The position numbers and the translations under genes are program-made. 64,000 nucleotides of DNA. Origin: Nocardia mangyaensis. GTDB lineage: Bacteria > Actinomycetota > Actinomycetes > Mycobacteriales > Mycobacteriaceae. Within the stretch, counting starts at the first letter, position 1, and the number at the start of each line of letters is the position of its first letter. Positions 35,698 through 43,820 of this stretch are shown here, one piece after another. The notes under the pieces were generated by a model. The model was not told the DNA's origin. It searched no databases and saw nothing but the letters and a program-made list of their open reading frames with translations. The DNA lies in the NCBI RefSeq assembly GCF_001886715.1, contig NZ_CP018082.1:7068001-7132000 (forward strand), read 5' to 3'.

Positions 35698-37773
35698 CTA
35701 CACGCCGATGCGACCGCCGTTCTTCTTCCAGACGACCGCGACCGAGGGCCGAGGTTGGGCGGAGCCACCGTCAGGCCAGTTCGACAGGGGTTTGTCGACG
35801 GTGGCGTCGTCGGACTCGCCGGGGTGCTGGACACAGACGATGACATGCTTCTCGGTGACGATCGGACCACAGGTCTCGGCGCCGCGGGGCACGGTGAGGA
35901 ACTGCTTGGTCTCCCCGCGGTCGGGGCCGTCGAGAATCACCGAGAACAGTCCGTCATTGGACTTCAGGGCGTTGCCGTCGGTGGAGACCCACAGGTTGCC
36001 GTGCGGGTCGAAGGCCAGGTTGTCGGGGCAGGAGATCGGGCTGACCTTCGACTTGTCGAAGCCGCCGAAGTAGGTGTCGGCGGCGGCGGGGTCGCCGCAG
36101 ACCAGCAGCAGCGTCCAGGTGAAGTCGGTGCCGGTGTGGTCGTCGGCGATCTCGAGGACCTGGCCGTTCTTGTTCAGATTGCGCGGATTGGCCTCGTCGG
36201 CGCGCGGGTAGTCGTCCTTGCCGCGGTTGGTGTTGTTGGTCAGCGCGACATAGACCTTGCCGGTCTTCGGGTTGGCCTCGAAGTCCTCCGGGCGGTCCAT
36301 CTTGGTGGCGCCCACCTTGTCACCGGCCAGGCGGGTGAACACGGCGACTTCTTCGGCGGACATGCCATCGACCAACGACTTGCCCTTGCCGTCGGCACCG
36401 GTCTCGAGCAGCGGAATCCACTGGCCCTTGCCGGTGAAGCCGCCATCGGGGACCTTGCCGGAGCCGTCGATCTCGTCGGCGTGGTCACCGGTGAGCTTGG
36501 CGACGTAGAGCGTGCCCTCGTCGAGGATGGTCATGTTGTGGCGCATGCTCGCCGCGCCCATGCCCGGCTGCACCTTCTTGGTGGAGACGAACTTGTACAT
36601 GTAGTCGAAGCGCTCGTCGTCACCGCTGTAGGCGATGACACTGCCGTCACCGGCCACGTAGATGGTGGCGGCCTCGTGCTTGAACCGTCCGAGCGAGGTG
36701 TGCTTGACCGGAACGGAGGTGGCGTCCCACGGGTTGAGCTCGACGATGTAGCCGAATCGGTTGACCTCGTTGGGTTCGGCCGCCACGTCGAAGCGGGGGT
36801 CGAAGGTCTCCCACTTGCGCTCGGAGGCGCCGGTCGGGATGCCGTAGCGCTTCAGCCGCGCGGCCCCCGCGGGATCGGTGACGGTTTCCGCGTTCGCGAA
36901 GTACTGGTTGAAGTTCTCTTCGCCGGAAAGCACTGTGCCCCAGGGAGTCACACCGCCTGCGCAATTGTTGAGGGTGCCGAGCACCTTGGTGCCGGTCGGG
37001 TCGGCCGTGGTCCTGAGCAGGTCACTACCCGCGGCCGGACCCTTGACTTCGAACTCCGAGGTGGCAGTGAGACGGCGGTTGTACTTGCCGAACGCGGGCT
37101 TCAGCTCACCCGAGTCCGACTTCCCGTGCACCTCGACGACGCTGAGACCGTGCCCGGCCAGCGCGATCTCGAACTGCTCGCGGGTCGGCGCTGCGGAGTC
37201 GTAGCCGCGGAACATCATCGGCTCGGTGGTGTACTCGTGGCTCACGACCAGCAGGAACTTGTCGGCCTGACCCTCGATCGGCAGCAGGCCGGCGAAGTCG
37301 CAGTTGAAGCCGAACTGCTGGGCGGCGGCGGCCGCGGTCTGGGCGTCGAAGTCGAACGCGGGCGCGCCTTCGAGCACCGCGTCGCCCCACCGGATGACCA
37401 CCGACTGCTCGTAGCCTTCCGGGATGACCAGCGCGTCTTCGGTGTTGGGCGCGACGGCGGTGAAACCGGTGCCGGTGCCGGTGCCGGCCGTGCCGGTGCC
37501 GGCCGAGCCGGTGGGAGTCGAGCCGGTGTCGGAGCTGTCGTCGCCGCAGGCGGCCAGCACGCTCACCGCACCGACGCCGAGCACCACGGCCGCACCGCCC
37601 TTGATCAGTCCTCGGCGGTTGAGACCAGCGACGATGTCGCCGAAGTAGGCACCGTCGGAGGTGTTGGGCACCTCGTGGAAGCAGGCGTTGCCGCACTTGT
37701 ACTCACAGGTCAGGGCGGCGCGTGCCGACTGACCGTCATGCTTGATGAACAGGGCGAGCGGTTTCGGGCTCAC
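35698..37773 (-). CDS. PhoX-family phosphatase (DUF839), Tat-exported
   Basis: Protein of 691 aa. A cytosolic-looking leader of ~50 residues with a Cys cluster (CEYKCGNAC) precedes the twin-arginine signal LNRRGLIKGGAAVVLG and a lipobox-like LAAC. After a Thr/Gly repeat linker, the DUF839 beta-propeller follows, including NNCAGGVTPWGT, GEENFNQYF, RPEDFEANPKTGKVYVAL and SCPDNLAFDPHGNLWVSTDG, which hold the Ca/Fe site in PhoX. It would release phosphate from organic esters outside the cell. GTG 37773 has AGGAG 5 nt upstream. Expression by phosphate limitation is expected, but no PHO box was found. Confidence 0.9.
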   Translation of the reverse strand: MSPKPLALFIKHDGQSARAALTCEYKCGNACFHEVPNTSDGAYFGDIVAGLNRRGLIKGGAAVVLGVGAVSVLAACGDDSSDTGSTPTGSAGTGTAGTGTGTGFTAVAPNTEDALVIPEGYEQSVVIRWGDAVLEGAPAFDFDAQTAAAAAQQFGFNCDFAGLLPIEGQADKFLLVVSHEYTTEPMMFRGYDSAAPTREQFEIALAGHGLSVVEVHGKSDSGELKPAFGKYNRRLTATSEFEVKGPAAGSDLLRTTADPTGTKVLGTLNNCAGGVTPWGTVLSGEENFNQYFANAETVTDPAGAARLKRYGIPTGASERKWETFDPRFDVAAEPNEVNRFGYIVELNPWDATSVPVKHTSLGRFKHEAATIYVAGDGSVIAYSGDDERFDYMYKFVSTKKVQPGMGAASMRHNMTILDEGTLYVAKLTGDHADEIDGSGKVPDGGFTGKGQWIPLLETGADGKGKSLVDGMSAEEVAVFTRLAGDKVGATKMDRPEDFEANPKTGKVYVALTNNTNRGKDDYPRADEANPRNLNKNGQVLEIADDHTGTDFTWTLLLVCGDPAAADTYFGGFDKSKVSPISCPDNLAFDPHGNLWVSTDGNALKSNDGLFSVILDGPDRGETKQFLTVPRGAETCGPIVTEKHVIVCVQHPGESDDATVDKPLSNWPDGGSAQPRPSVAVVWKKNGGRIGV
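37466..37515. repeat. GGTGCC hexamer microsatellite in the PhoX linker
   Basis: Consecutive and near-consecutive GGTGCC/GGCCGTGCC units encode the Gly-Thr-Ala repeats between the lipobox region and the catalytic domain. Copy number changes would keep the reading frame. Confidence 0.6.
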
Positions 37774-37863
37774 AGTGACTCCTGGGTAGGTCGGACTCCG
37801 GGCACGGTAGGCAGCCCAGGAAAGCCACCGGGAACGCGAAGATGAACGCCCGACCAAAACTCG

Positions 37864-37895
37864 GCGAGTGCTGTGCCAGGGGGCACAGCACTCGC
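37864..37895. terminator. Terminator hairpin (lpqH-like operon)
   Basis: A perfect 14-bp stem (GCGAGTGCTGTGCC / GGCACAGCACTCGC) with a 4-nt loop lies just downstream of the minus-strand membrane-protein gene and upstream of PhoX, insulating the two. Confidence 0.75.
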
Positions 37896-37912
37896 GAGTG
37901 GACACGGTGTCG

Positions 37913-38716
37913 TCAGCCCGCGTTGACCGGCAGCGCGATCACCACCTCCTGCTCGTTGCCGGGTAGGTAGCGCACCTGGATGACGCGGCCGATCTGGACG
38001 TGTCCGATCGCCGAGGGCGGCAGGTACTTGCCGACGCGAGTCTGGAAGGTGCTGGCGTCGGGGCGGGTCACCACCAGACCGAGGGTTACCTCGGTATAGC
38101 CGCCGCGGATGCGGCCCGACACGTCGAGACTGCGCACCACCGCCTGCGCGCACAGGCCGCGTTCGGCGATGTCGAGCTTGCCGCGGGTGGTGATGCCCTT
38201 GCGGATGAGCGACTCGTTCATCGCCCGCTGCGCGGCGCCCGCGTCACCGGAGCGATCCACTTCCACCTTGTCGGTGCGGCCCGGCAGATATCGCACCGGC
38301 AGCACCACGCCGGGTTGCAGCAGCGCCAGCTCGGTGAGCGGCACGATCATCGTGGCCTGGGAATCGAAGACCTTTCCGTCAGCTCCCTCCACCCGGAAAT
38401 CGATCCTGACCTGTGGCTGGTCATTGACCGAGACCCCGGTCTGACGGAAGGCGGTGATGGTGCCGATGCCGAGCTCGCCGGCGCGGAACTCACCGCTGTT
38501 GCGACCGGTGAAGGCCTCGATGATGCCGTCGCCGGTGCAGGCGAACACGATCGTGACGATGGTGAGCGCGAGGATCGGCAGCGCCATCTGCGGACCGACC
38601 CAGCCGAGCATGCCGCCGGTGAACTCGTCGGGTGTGTAGGTGAGGCCGTAGTAGAGGTAGTAGCCGATGGACAGGACCCCGAAGGCGACCGCGGCCGCGC
38701 GGATCTTGGATTTCAT
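37913..38716 (-). CDS. Membrane-anchored protein with two beta-rich repeats
   Basis: Protein of 267 aa, not recognised. Two N-terminal TM helices (about 5-25 and 44-62) are followed by two homologous-looking beta-rich modules, each ending in a V-R-Y-L-P-G phrase (PVRYLPGRTDKVEVD and QVRYLPGNEQEVVIALP), reminiscent of DUF3592-type domains. A mid-protein segment (GKLDIAERGLCAQAVVR) links them. ATG 38716 has GAGGAG 5-6 nt upstream. It lies 38 nt downstream of the LpqH-like gene and is probably cotranscribed with it. Confidence 0.75.
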   Translation of the reverse strand: MKSKIRAAAVAFGVLSIGYYLYYGLTYTPDEFTGGMLGWVGPQMALPILALTIVTIVFACTGDGIIEAFTGRNSGEFRAGELGIGTITAFRQTGVSVNDQPQVRIDFRVEGADGKVFDSQATMIVPLTELALLQPGVVLPVRYLPGRTDKVEVDRSGDAGAAQRAMNESLIRKGITTRGKLDIAERGLCAQAVVRSLDVSGRIRGGYTEVTLGLVVTRPDASTFQTRVGKYLPPSAIGHVQIGRVIQVRYLPGNEQEVVIALPVNAG

Positions 38717-38754
38717 GATGTCTCCTCGAATGAGTGCGACCGGGTCGCGACGGG

Positions 38755-39270
38755 TCAGGCGCCGACGATGGTCGAGCAGGCGAAGGTGACGTCGAACTTC
38801 ACCGTCGACGGTCCGGCCAGCGGGTTGGTCGAGTCGGGCGCGCTCACGCCCTCGCCGGTGATCCGGTAGGTGTTGCCGTCCTTGGCGAGCTCGGCCGAGC
38901 CGCCGGGCGCGCCGTTGCCGTAGCCGACCGCGTAGGGCAGACCGTTCGCCCCGCCCTGGCTGCCCGCGAAGGCGACCGCCTGCACGGTGTCCCCCTGGAG
39001 GGACGCGCTGACCGAGAGGGTGCCGTAGGTGGCGTTGGCCGTGTCGGTGAGCGCGAGGGCCAGGATGCCGCCCTGTTCGGCACAGGTGGTTTCGAACTTC
39101 GCGTCGAATTCCTTGCCGTCGACGCTGGCGGTGGAGTTCCCCGCGGCCTGGGCCGCGCTGCCCGGGGAGGGCGGGCTGCTCGGGCTGGTGGTGCTGCCGG
39201 AGTCGCCGCAGGCGGTGACCATCAGCGCGGTGGCGGTGGCGGCGAGGGCGGCGATCAGCTTGCTGTTCAT
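38755..39270 (-). CDS. LpqH-like 19-kDa antigen family lipoprotein
   Basis: Lipoprotein of 171 aa. The signal peptide ends in the lipobox LMVTAC; the mature N-terminus is a Ser/Pro/Gly linker, and the folded domain has a Cys pair (FETTCAEQGG and VTFACSTIVG) that likely forms the disulphide seen in the family. Matches to the Myco_19_kDa family include SVDGKEFDAKF and the C-terminal FDVTFAC. It is surface-exposed in mycolate actinomycetes. ATG 39270 was chosen for the canonical signal peptide. It is followed by the membrane protein gene in a two-gene operon. Confidence 0.87.
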   Translation of the reverse strand: MNSKLIAALAATATALMVTACGDSGSTTSPSSPPSPGSAAQAAGNSTASVDGKEFDAKFETTCAEQGGILALALTDTANATYGTLSVSASLQGDTVQAVAFAGSQGGANGLPYAVGYGNGAPGGSAELAKDGNTYRITGEGVSAPDSTNPLAGPSTVKFDVTFACSTIVGA

Positions 39271-39410
39271 GGTGGTTCCGTTTCTCTCGAGGTGAGCCGG
39301 GCCGGTGACCCGTTGAGAGAAAGGTAGGAATCCTCGGCGCCCTACCGATCCCAACTTTGGTCGGTGGTCACAGGGCCGAGAACCGCGGCGCCAGCCGCAA
39401 TGGATACAGC

Positions 39411-39416
39411 TAACCT
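39411..39416 (+). promoter_or_regulatory. -10 element TAACCT for the CHAT cluster
   Basis: TAACCT ends 6 nt before the ATG at 39423, making the first gene of the cluster leaderless. Confidence 0.5.
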
Positions 39417-39422
39417 GGTCGA

Positions 39423-40928
39423 ATGCGAAGATCTCGCGCCATGGTGCTCGACGAGGTATGGCGCGGGCTCGACGGGGTCGACGCACTGAGCGGGCCGCAC
39501 GGCGGGCCGCTGCGGCGCACGGTGAAGCTCATCGTGGATCCACTGGTGATCCGGCCGATGCAGCATCCGGCGTGCGCCGCGACCGTCCTCGACGCCGACG
39601 GCGTCACCCTGCTCACCGCGCTCGTACACGCGCGCGCCGACGTACTTCGTGACTGCGCGGCCTGGTTCACCGTGCTCAAACAGGTGCGGCGGGCCCTGCG
39701 GATCACCGAGGGCAACGCCCAGGACCTGTACTTCCAGCGCTGCTTCGAACTGGCGACGGTGCACGGCGCGCCCGAGGGGGACCGCGGGCGGGCGACAGCC
39801 GAGGCGACCCTGCGGGAGATCCACGAGAGCACCGGGGGGCGCACCACCGCGGCGCTGAAAAGCCATGTCACCGAACAACAGCGAGCTACCGAGCTGAACG
39901 TGCTCCTCGACCTGGCCTGGCGCCGACGACCACTCGCCGGGTATGGGCCGCGCGACCGGTCCGCCGAGCTGACCGAGCTCCTCGACGCCTGCACCTTCGC
40001 CCGCGACGGCGACCCCGCCGACGCAGGCCCCCTGCTCGACGACCTCATCCGCGACCACGTAGGCACCCACCGCGGCATCGCCCTCTGGAACCCCCAGCCC
40101 GCCCACGGCGCCGACGACCTCGGCCTCACCGCCCACCCCGTGCCGGTCTGCCCATCCCTCGGCGCCACCGCCTCCACCGCCAACCTCGCCCTCCCCCTCG
40201 ACCGCACCATCTACGAACGCGTCTTCACCGTCCTCCAGGGCAGCATCGACCGAGTCGACCTGCCCGAGATCCCGGACCTCGTGACCACGGAGATCTCCCG
40301 CAGTTGCTCGCCGTGGGGGTTGCTGGATGAATCGCTGCGCGTCGCCGCTGCCACGGGTTGTGAACTGGCGCTGGGTCTCTCGCCGATGGGGAACTCAGCG
40401 GCGGGTGGCACCGCGCTTGGTGCGTCCGGCACGCGCACCGAGAGTGTCGCCGTCGAAAGGGGTCGACTCGATCCCCTTGGATCGAGTCAGCCGGCAAGCG
40501 CGGCCGACGGGATGGGTAGCGGCGTGAATGCCTCGGCAGGCAACCGGGCAGGTGGCTACGTCGTCGGCAAGGCTGACATGAAGAGCCGAGGTGACGGGTC
40601 GCGGGCGCATGAGGTTGTCAACGGGCGGTGGCGGCGGGAAGGATACGTACTGCAGGCACGGCGGTATGCGGTGCATGCGGCGGATGGTTCGAGTGGGCCA
40701 CTTGCTGTGGTTGCCGAGGATTTGCGTCGTCCGTGGCGGCCGTATCTGCGGCGGCTGTGGGTGCGGCTACACGGGCGGGATGTGCGGGATCTGCCGGTGT
40801 ACGAGGCCGGGGAGTTGTGGGATCTGCTCGATGGCGTGGCGCGGTCGGTGATCTTGGATCATCGGACGCGGGTGCGGCAGGCGCTCACTGCTGAGCCGGT
40901 GGCCGTTCCGGAAGCGAGGGCCAGCTGA
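39423..40928 (+). CDS. Unknown protein A of the TPR-CHAT cluster
   Basis: Protein of 501 aa, family not recognised. Residues 1-318 form a mostly helical, Cys-containing domain (for example AWFTVLKQVRRALRITEG); residues 320-402 are a Gly/Ala/Ser/Arg low-complexity insert; residues 405-485 resume a compact domain (RREGYVLQARRYAVHAAD, DLRRPWRPYLRRLWVRLHG). There is no signal peptide or TM helix, so it is cytosolic. The insert carries a 10-bp DNA hairpin and a change of codon style. It ends in a TGATG overlap with protein B. It probably belongs to the same conflict or signalling system as the CHAT peptidase (inference). Confidence 0.78.
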   Translation: MRRSRAMVLDEVWRGLDGVDALSGPHGGPLRRTVKLIVDPLVIRPMQHPACAATVLDADGVTLLTALVHARADVLRDCAAWFTVLKQVRRALRITEGNAQDLYFQRCFELATVHGAPEGDRGRATAEATLREIHESTGGRTTAALKSHVTEQQRATELNVLLDLAWRRRPLAGYGPRDRSAELTELLDACTFARDGDPADAGPLLDDLIRDHVGTHRGIALWNPQPAHGADDLGLTAHPVPVCPSLGATASTANLALPLDRTIYERVFTVLQGSIDRVDLPEIPDLVTTEISRSCSPWGLLDESLRVAAATGCELALGLSPMGNSAAGGTALGASGTRTESVAVERGRLDPLGSSQPASAADGMGSGVNASAGNRAGGYVVGKADMKSRGDGSRAHEVVNGRWRREGYVLQARRYAVHAADGSSGPLAVVAEDLRRPWRPYLRRLWVRLHGRDVRDLPVYEAGELWDLLDGVARSVILDHRTRVRQALTAEPVAVPEARAS

Positions 40929-42073
40929 TGACGACCGTTCGCCTCCGCCGCGCGGCTCCCGACTTGCTGACGCTGGCCCCCGCAGGCGCGCCGCTGGTCA
41001 CCGAGGAAGGGCCCGGGCTCGATGTTCTCGTGCTGGAAGTCGCAGGCGGACACCTGAGTTGGAGCTTGCTCGCCGACCAGCTCCTCCCCGCTGCTGTCCT
41101 CGACGACCGGGAGTCGGCGCAGGACTGGCTGTGGGCTGTCTACGGCGAACCCGTCGCTCTCGCCGTGGCCGACAATCATCCCCAGGAACTCACAGCTGCC
41201 CCCGCCCGCCCCGAACTCGCGACCGCTCTGCGCCGACTCGCTTACGCCCACTGGGTAACTCGATGGTGGCCCGCCTCGACCCTCGACGCGGTTCCCGCCC
41301 TCGATGCCCAGCTGGTGGCCGATGAGATCGCCGCCCTGACCGAGGCGTGCGAGATGGCGCTCGGCGATCCACCGGCGTCGAGCGACAGCGAGCAACAAGG
41401 GGGGACGATCGAGTCCGGAGCTCGGCAGCCCGGCGCCGGCCGCGACCGCGATGGCCGGGCCGATTCCGGTACTCAGGACGGGCCGGGCCGGCTGCGCGGC
41501 GGCGCGGCGGCGCAGCGGCCCGCGAGCGAACAGCGTGCTCGCGCTCAGGATTACGCGCTGGCAGCGGGTGGCGTGGAGGCGACACGCGGCGGGCTGGTGC
41601 TCGCGCGGGGCAGCGGGGGCTGGGATTGGCGGCGGTGCCCGCCCGGCATCGTCGACGCGAGCGAGCAGGCGGTGTCGTGGCAGGTGACTCGTGCGGGAGG
41701 CGTGTCGACAGTCCAGGTGAGCGTGGTCGCGGCGCCGGACTGTACGCGCGGGGTTCCCGAACACCTGTGGCCGCATGCCCGGGTCACCGCCCCGCGAGAG
41801 TCGGATTCCGGCGGTGGATTCGAGTACTACACGGCCCCGCTTCAGCTGCACGGGGACGCTTGGATCGGGACGGTACAGATTCCCACGGATTCCGAAACAG
41901 GCTGCGCAGTAACCATTTTCGTGCCAGGAGTAGGTCCGGAGAGCACGCAGGGCGACGAATCGCCGATGCGGGCGCGAATCCGCGCCCACGTCCGGCGACG
42001 GCTTGCCGGAAACGCAGACGACCCACTACTGACCGCCGAAGCATCGGCCGCGGGTGGGGATCAGGACTTCTGA
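40928..42073 (+). CDS. Unknown protein B of the TPR-CHAT cluster
   Basis: Protein of 381 aa, not recognised. A compact N-terminal domain (1-147, with LSWSLLADQLLPAAVLDDRE and AYAHWVTRWWP) is joined through a disordered, charged stretch (148-205) to a beta-rich C-terminal domain (215-335: VSWQVTRAGGVSTVQVSVVA, FEYYTAPLQLHGDAWIG, CAVTIFVPGVGP) and a basic helix. This second domain looks like a binding sandwich. It is cytosolic and coupled to protein A by TGATG. A 232-nt gap separates it from the TPR gene. No catalytic motif is visible. Confidence 0.75.
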   Translation: MTTVRLRRAAPDLLTLAPAGAPLVTEEGPGLDVLVLEVAGGHLSWSLLADQLLPAAVLDDRESAQDWLWAVYGEPVALAVADNHPQELTAAPARPELATALRRLAYAHWVTRWWPASTLDAVPALDAQLVADEIAALTEACEMALGDPPASSDSEQQGGTIESGARQPGAGRDRDGRADSGTQDGPGRLRGGAAAQRPASEQRARAQDYALAAGGVEATRGGLVLARGSGGWDWRRCPPGIVDASEQAVSWQVTRAGGVSTVQVSVVAAPDCTRGVPEHLWPHARVTAPRESDSGGGFEYYTAPLQLHGDAWIGTVQIPTDSETGCAVTIFVPGVGPESTQGDESPMRARIRAHVRRRLAGNADDPLLTAEASAAGGDQDF

Positions 42074-42305
42074 TGGCTGCTGTCGATCGGCCCGCCGGGC
42101 GCAACTTCAGTGCCCTTGCCGGTTTCGTCGCGCACCGGTGTCAGGCCGTTCGCCCTGCCGTGCAGGTGTACCCGTCGGGCGCGTCGGCGCCGGGGCACAG
42201 TCAAGTGGTGGCGTGCCTCTCGCAGGCGCGCGGTTGCGGATCAGGCCCGCGCCGACCGTGCACAATCGTCCACACACCGTGTCCCCACCGATCGGGAGCA
42301 GTTGA

Positions 42306-43820
42306 ATGGCAGCCACCGGGAGTAGATCCGACCAGGACGACGCGCAGCTCACCGCGGGATACGCGGCGTATCAGCGCGGCGAGGTGGCGGCGGCGCTCGA
42401 GCTCTTCGAGCGCGCGGCCGAGGGGGCGTCGCCGCGATTGCGTAGTGCGGCGCTGATCAATGCGGCGAGTATGGCCGATGAGCTCGGTGAGCACCGGCGG
42501 TCGGTGTCGTTGTTCCGCGCCGCTCTGGCGGAGCTGCCCGACGACGCGGCTCATCAGCGGCCCGCGGCGCTGGTCAATCTGTCGCAGGCGTTGCAGCACC
42601 TGGGTGAGTTGGATGCGGCGCAGGAGGCACTCGAGCAGGCGCGTGAGCAACTTGCCGACGACGCCGATCAGGGTTTCCTCCGGGTCGCCTGTCTGCTGTC
42701 GCTGACAGCGGTGGCGCTGCATCGCCAGCAGTGGGCGAGGGCGGCCGAGCTGGCGACCGAATCACTCGGGGTGACCGAGCGTTTCGCGCCCGAGCTGGTG
42801 GGTCACCCGTTGGTGAATCTGGCGGCGAGCTCGTTCGAGATCGGCCGACACGAGTTGGCGCTCGACTTCGCGCGGCAGGGGTTGGCGGCGTTCGTCGCGG
42901 CGGGCGAGGAGGCGGCGGTCGCCGAGACGCGGCAGAACCTGGCCATCATGCTGGTCCGGGCGGGGCACTACGACGAGGCCGAGGAGCCGTTGCGCGCCGG
43001 CCGGCAGTTCTTCGACCGCGCGGGGTTGGGCCACCGGTCCGCGATCGGCGCCAAGACGGCCGGCTTCCTCGCCGAGGGAAGAGGCGAACTGGCCACCGCG
43101 CGGTCGTCTTATCAGCAGGCCCTGGACTACTTCGATGCGACCGGCGCCGTGCTGGATGCCGCCGACGTCCGCCTGCGACTGGCCACGGTGGCCTGTGCCG
43201 AAGGCGATCTCACGCGGGGGGAGGAACTGCTCGCCGCATCGTTCGCGGTGTATTCCGCGCACGGTCTCGGCATGCACTGCGCCCAGCTCGACTACTGGCA
43301 CGCCGAACTCCTGCGCACCGCGATCGAGCAAGCGCCCCAACCCGACCCGGAGCTGCTCGCCCGCGCCGTCGATCTCGCCGTGCCCGCCGCGCTGGCCATC
43401 GACGCGGTGCGCCACACCCTGCCCAACGGCAACCAGCGTGAACACTGGCACCGCGCCGTCGCCGAACCGGCCATGCGCCTCGCGTTCCACTGCGCGGCCC
43501 TGTCCGGCGATGGCGAGCTGGTCGCCGATCTGATCGACAGCCAGTGCGCGGGAACCACTCTGGACCTCGCCGCTTTCCGCGACACCGCGGCGCCCACTCT
43601 CGAGTTCCAGCTGATCGACCCTACCGTCGTCGAACGCCCCACCACACCGGCACTGCAACTCGGCAACGCCCTCGCCGATGTCGCCGCCGCGGCCGGAGTC
43701 CCCGTCGCACCGCCGCCCCGCCTGGTCTCGAGCGGCCGAATAGTGTTGTCCACCTTTATCACCCATGCCGAAGAGCGCTACGGTCGGCGGGTTCGCGACG
43801 AGCGGGTGATCACCCTATGA
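42306..43820 (+). CDS. TPR-repeat protein coupled to CHAT peptidase
   Basis: Protein of 504 aa. Roughly residues 8-330 are tandem helical pairs of TPR type (YAAYQRGEVAAALELFERAA, LINAASMADELGEHRRSVSLF, LVNLSQALQHLGELDAAQEAL, NLAIMLVRAGHYDEAEEPL). The C-terminal ~170 residues are a helical region typical of the adaptor part of TPR-CHAT proteins (HWHRAVAEPAMRLAFHCAAL). ATG 42306 has GGGAG 7 nt upstream. The stop overlaps the CHAT start (ATGA). It probably presents or restrains the peptidase, comparable to single-chain TPR-CHAT proteins split into two genes. Confidence 0.88.
   Translation: MAATGSRSDQDDAQLTAGYAAYQRGEVAAALELFERAAEGASPRLRSAALINAASMADELGEHRRSVSLFRAALAELPDDAAHQRPAALVNLSQALQHLGELDAAQEALEQAREQLADDADQGFLRVACLLSLTAVALHRQQWARAAELATESLGVTERFAPELVGHPLVNLAASSFEIGRHELALDFARQGLAAFVAAGEEAAVAETRQNLAIMLVRAGHYDEAEEPLRAGRQFFDRAGLGHRSAIGAKTAGFLAEGRGELATARSSYQQALDYFDATGAVLDAADVRLRLATVACAEGDLTRGEELLAASFAVYSAHGLGMHCAQLDYWHAELLRTAIEQAPQPDPELLARAVDLAVPAALAIDAVRHTLPNGNQREHWHRAVAEPAMRLAFHCAALSGDGELVADLIDSQCAGTTLDLAAFRDTAAPTLEFQLIDPTVVERPTTPALQLGNALADVAAAAGVPVAPPPRLVSSGRIVLSTFITHAEERYGRRVRDERVITL

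Noticed and set aside
35755..37845. 696-codon plus-strand frame opposite PhoX
   Set aside because: Antisense shadow; composition is Gly/Val/Asp/His without structure, and PhoX is unambiguous.
42074..42305. Possible small gene between protein B and the TPR gene
   Set aside because: Frames are open but show no start with a ribosome site and no domain; more likely a leader/promoter region for the TPR-CHAT pair.
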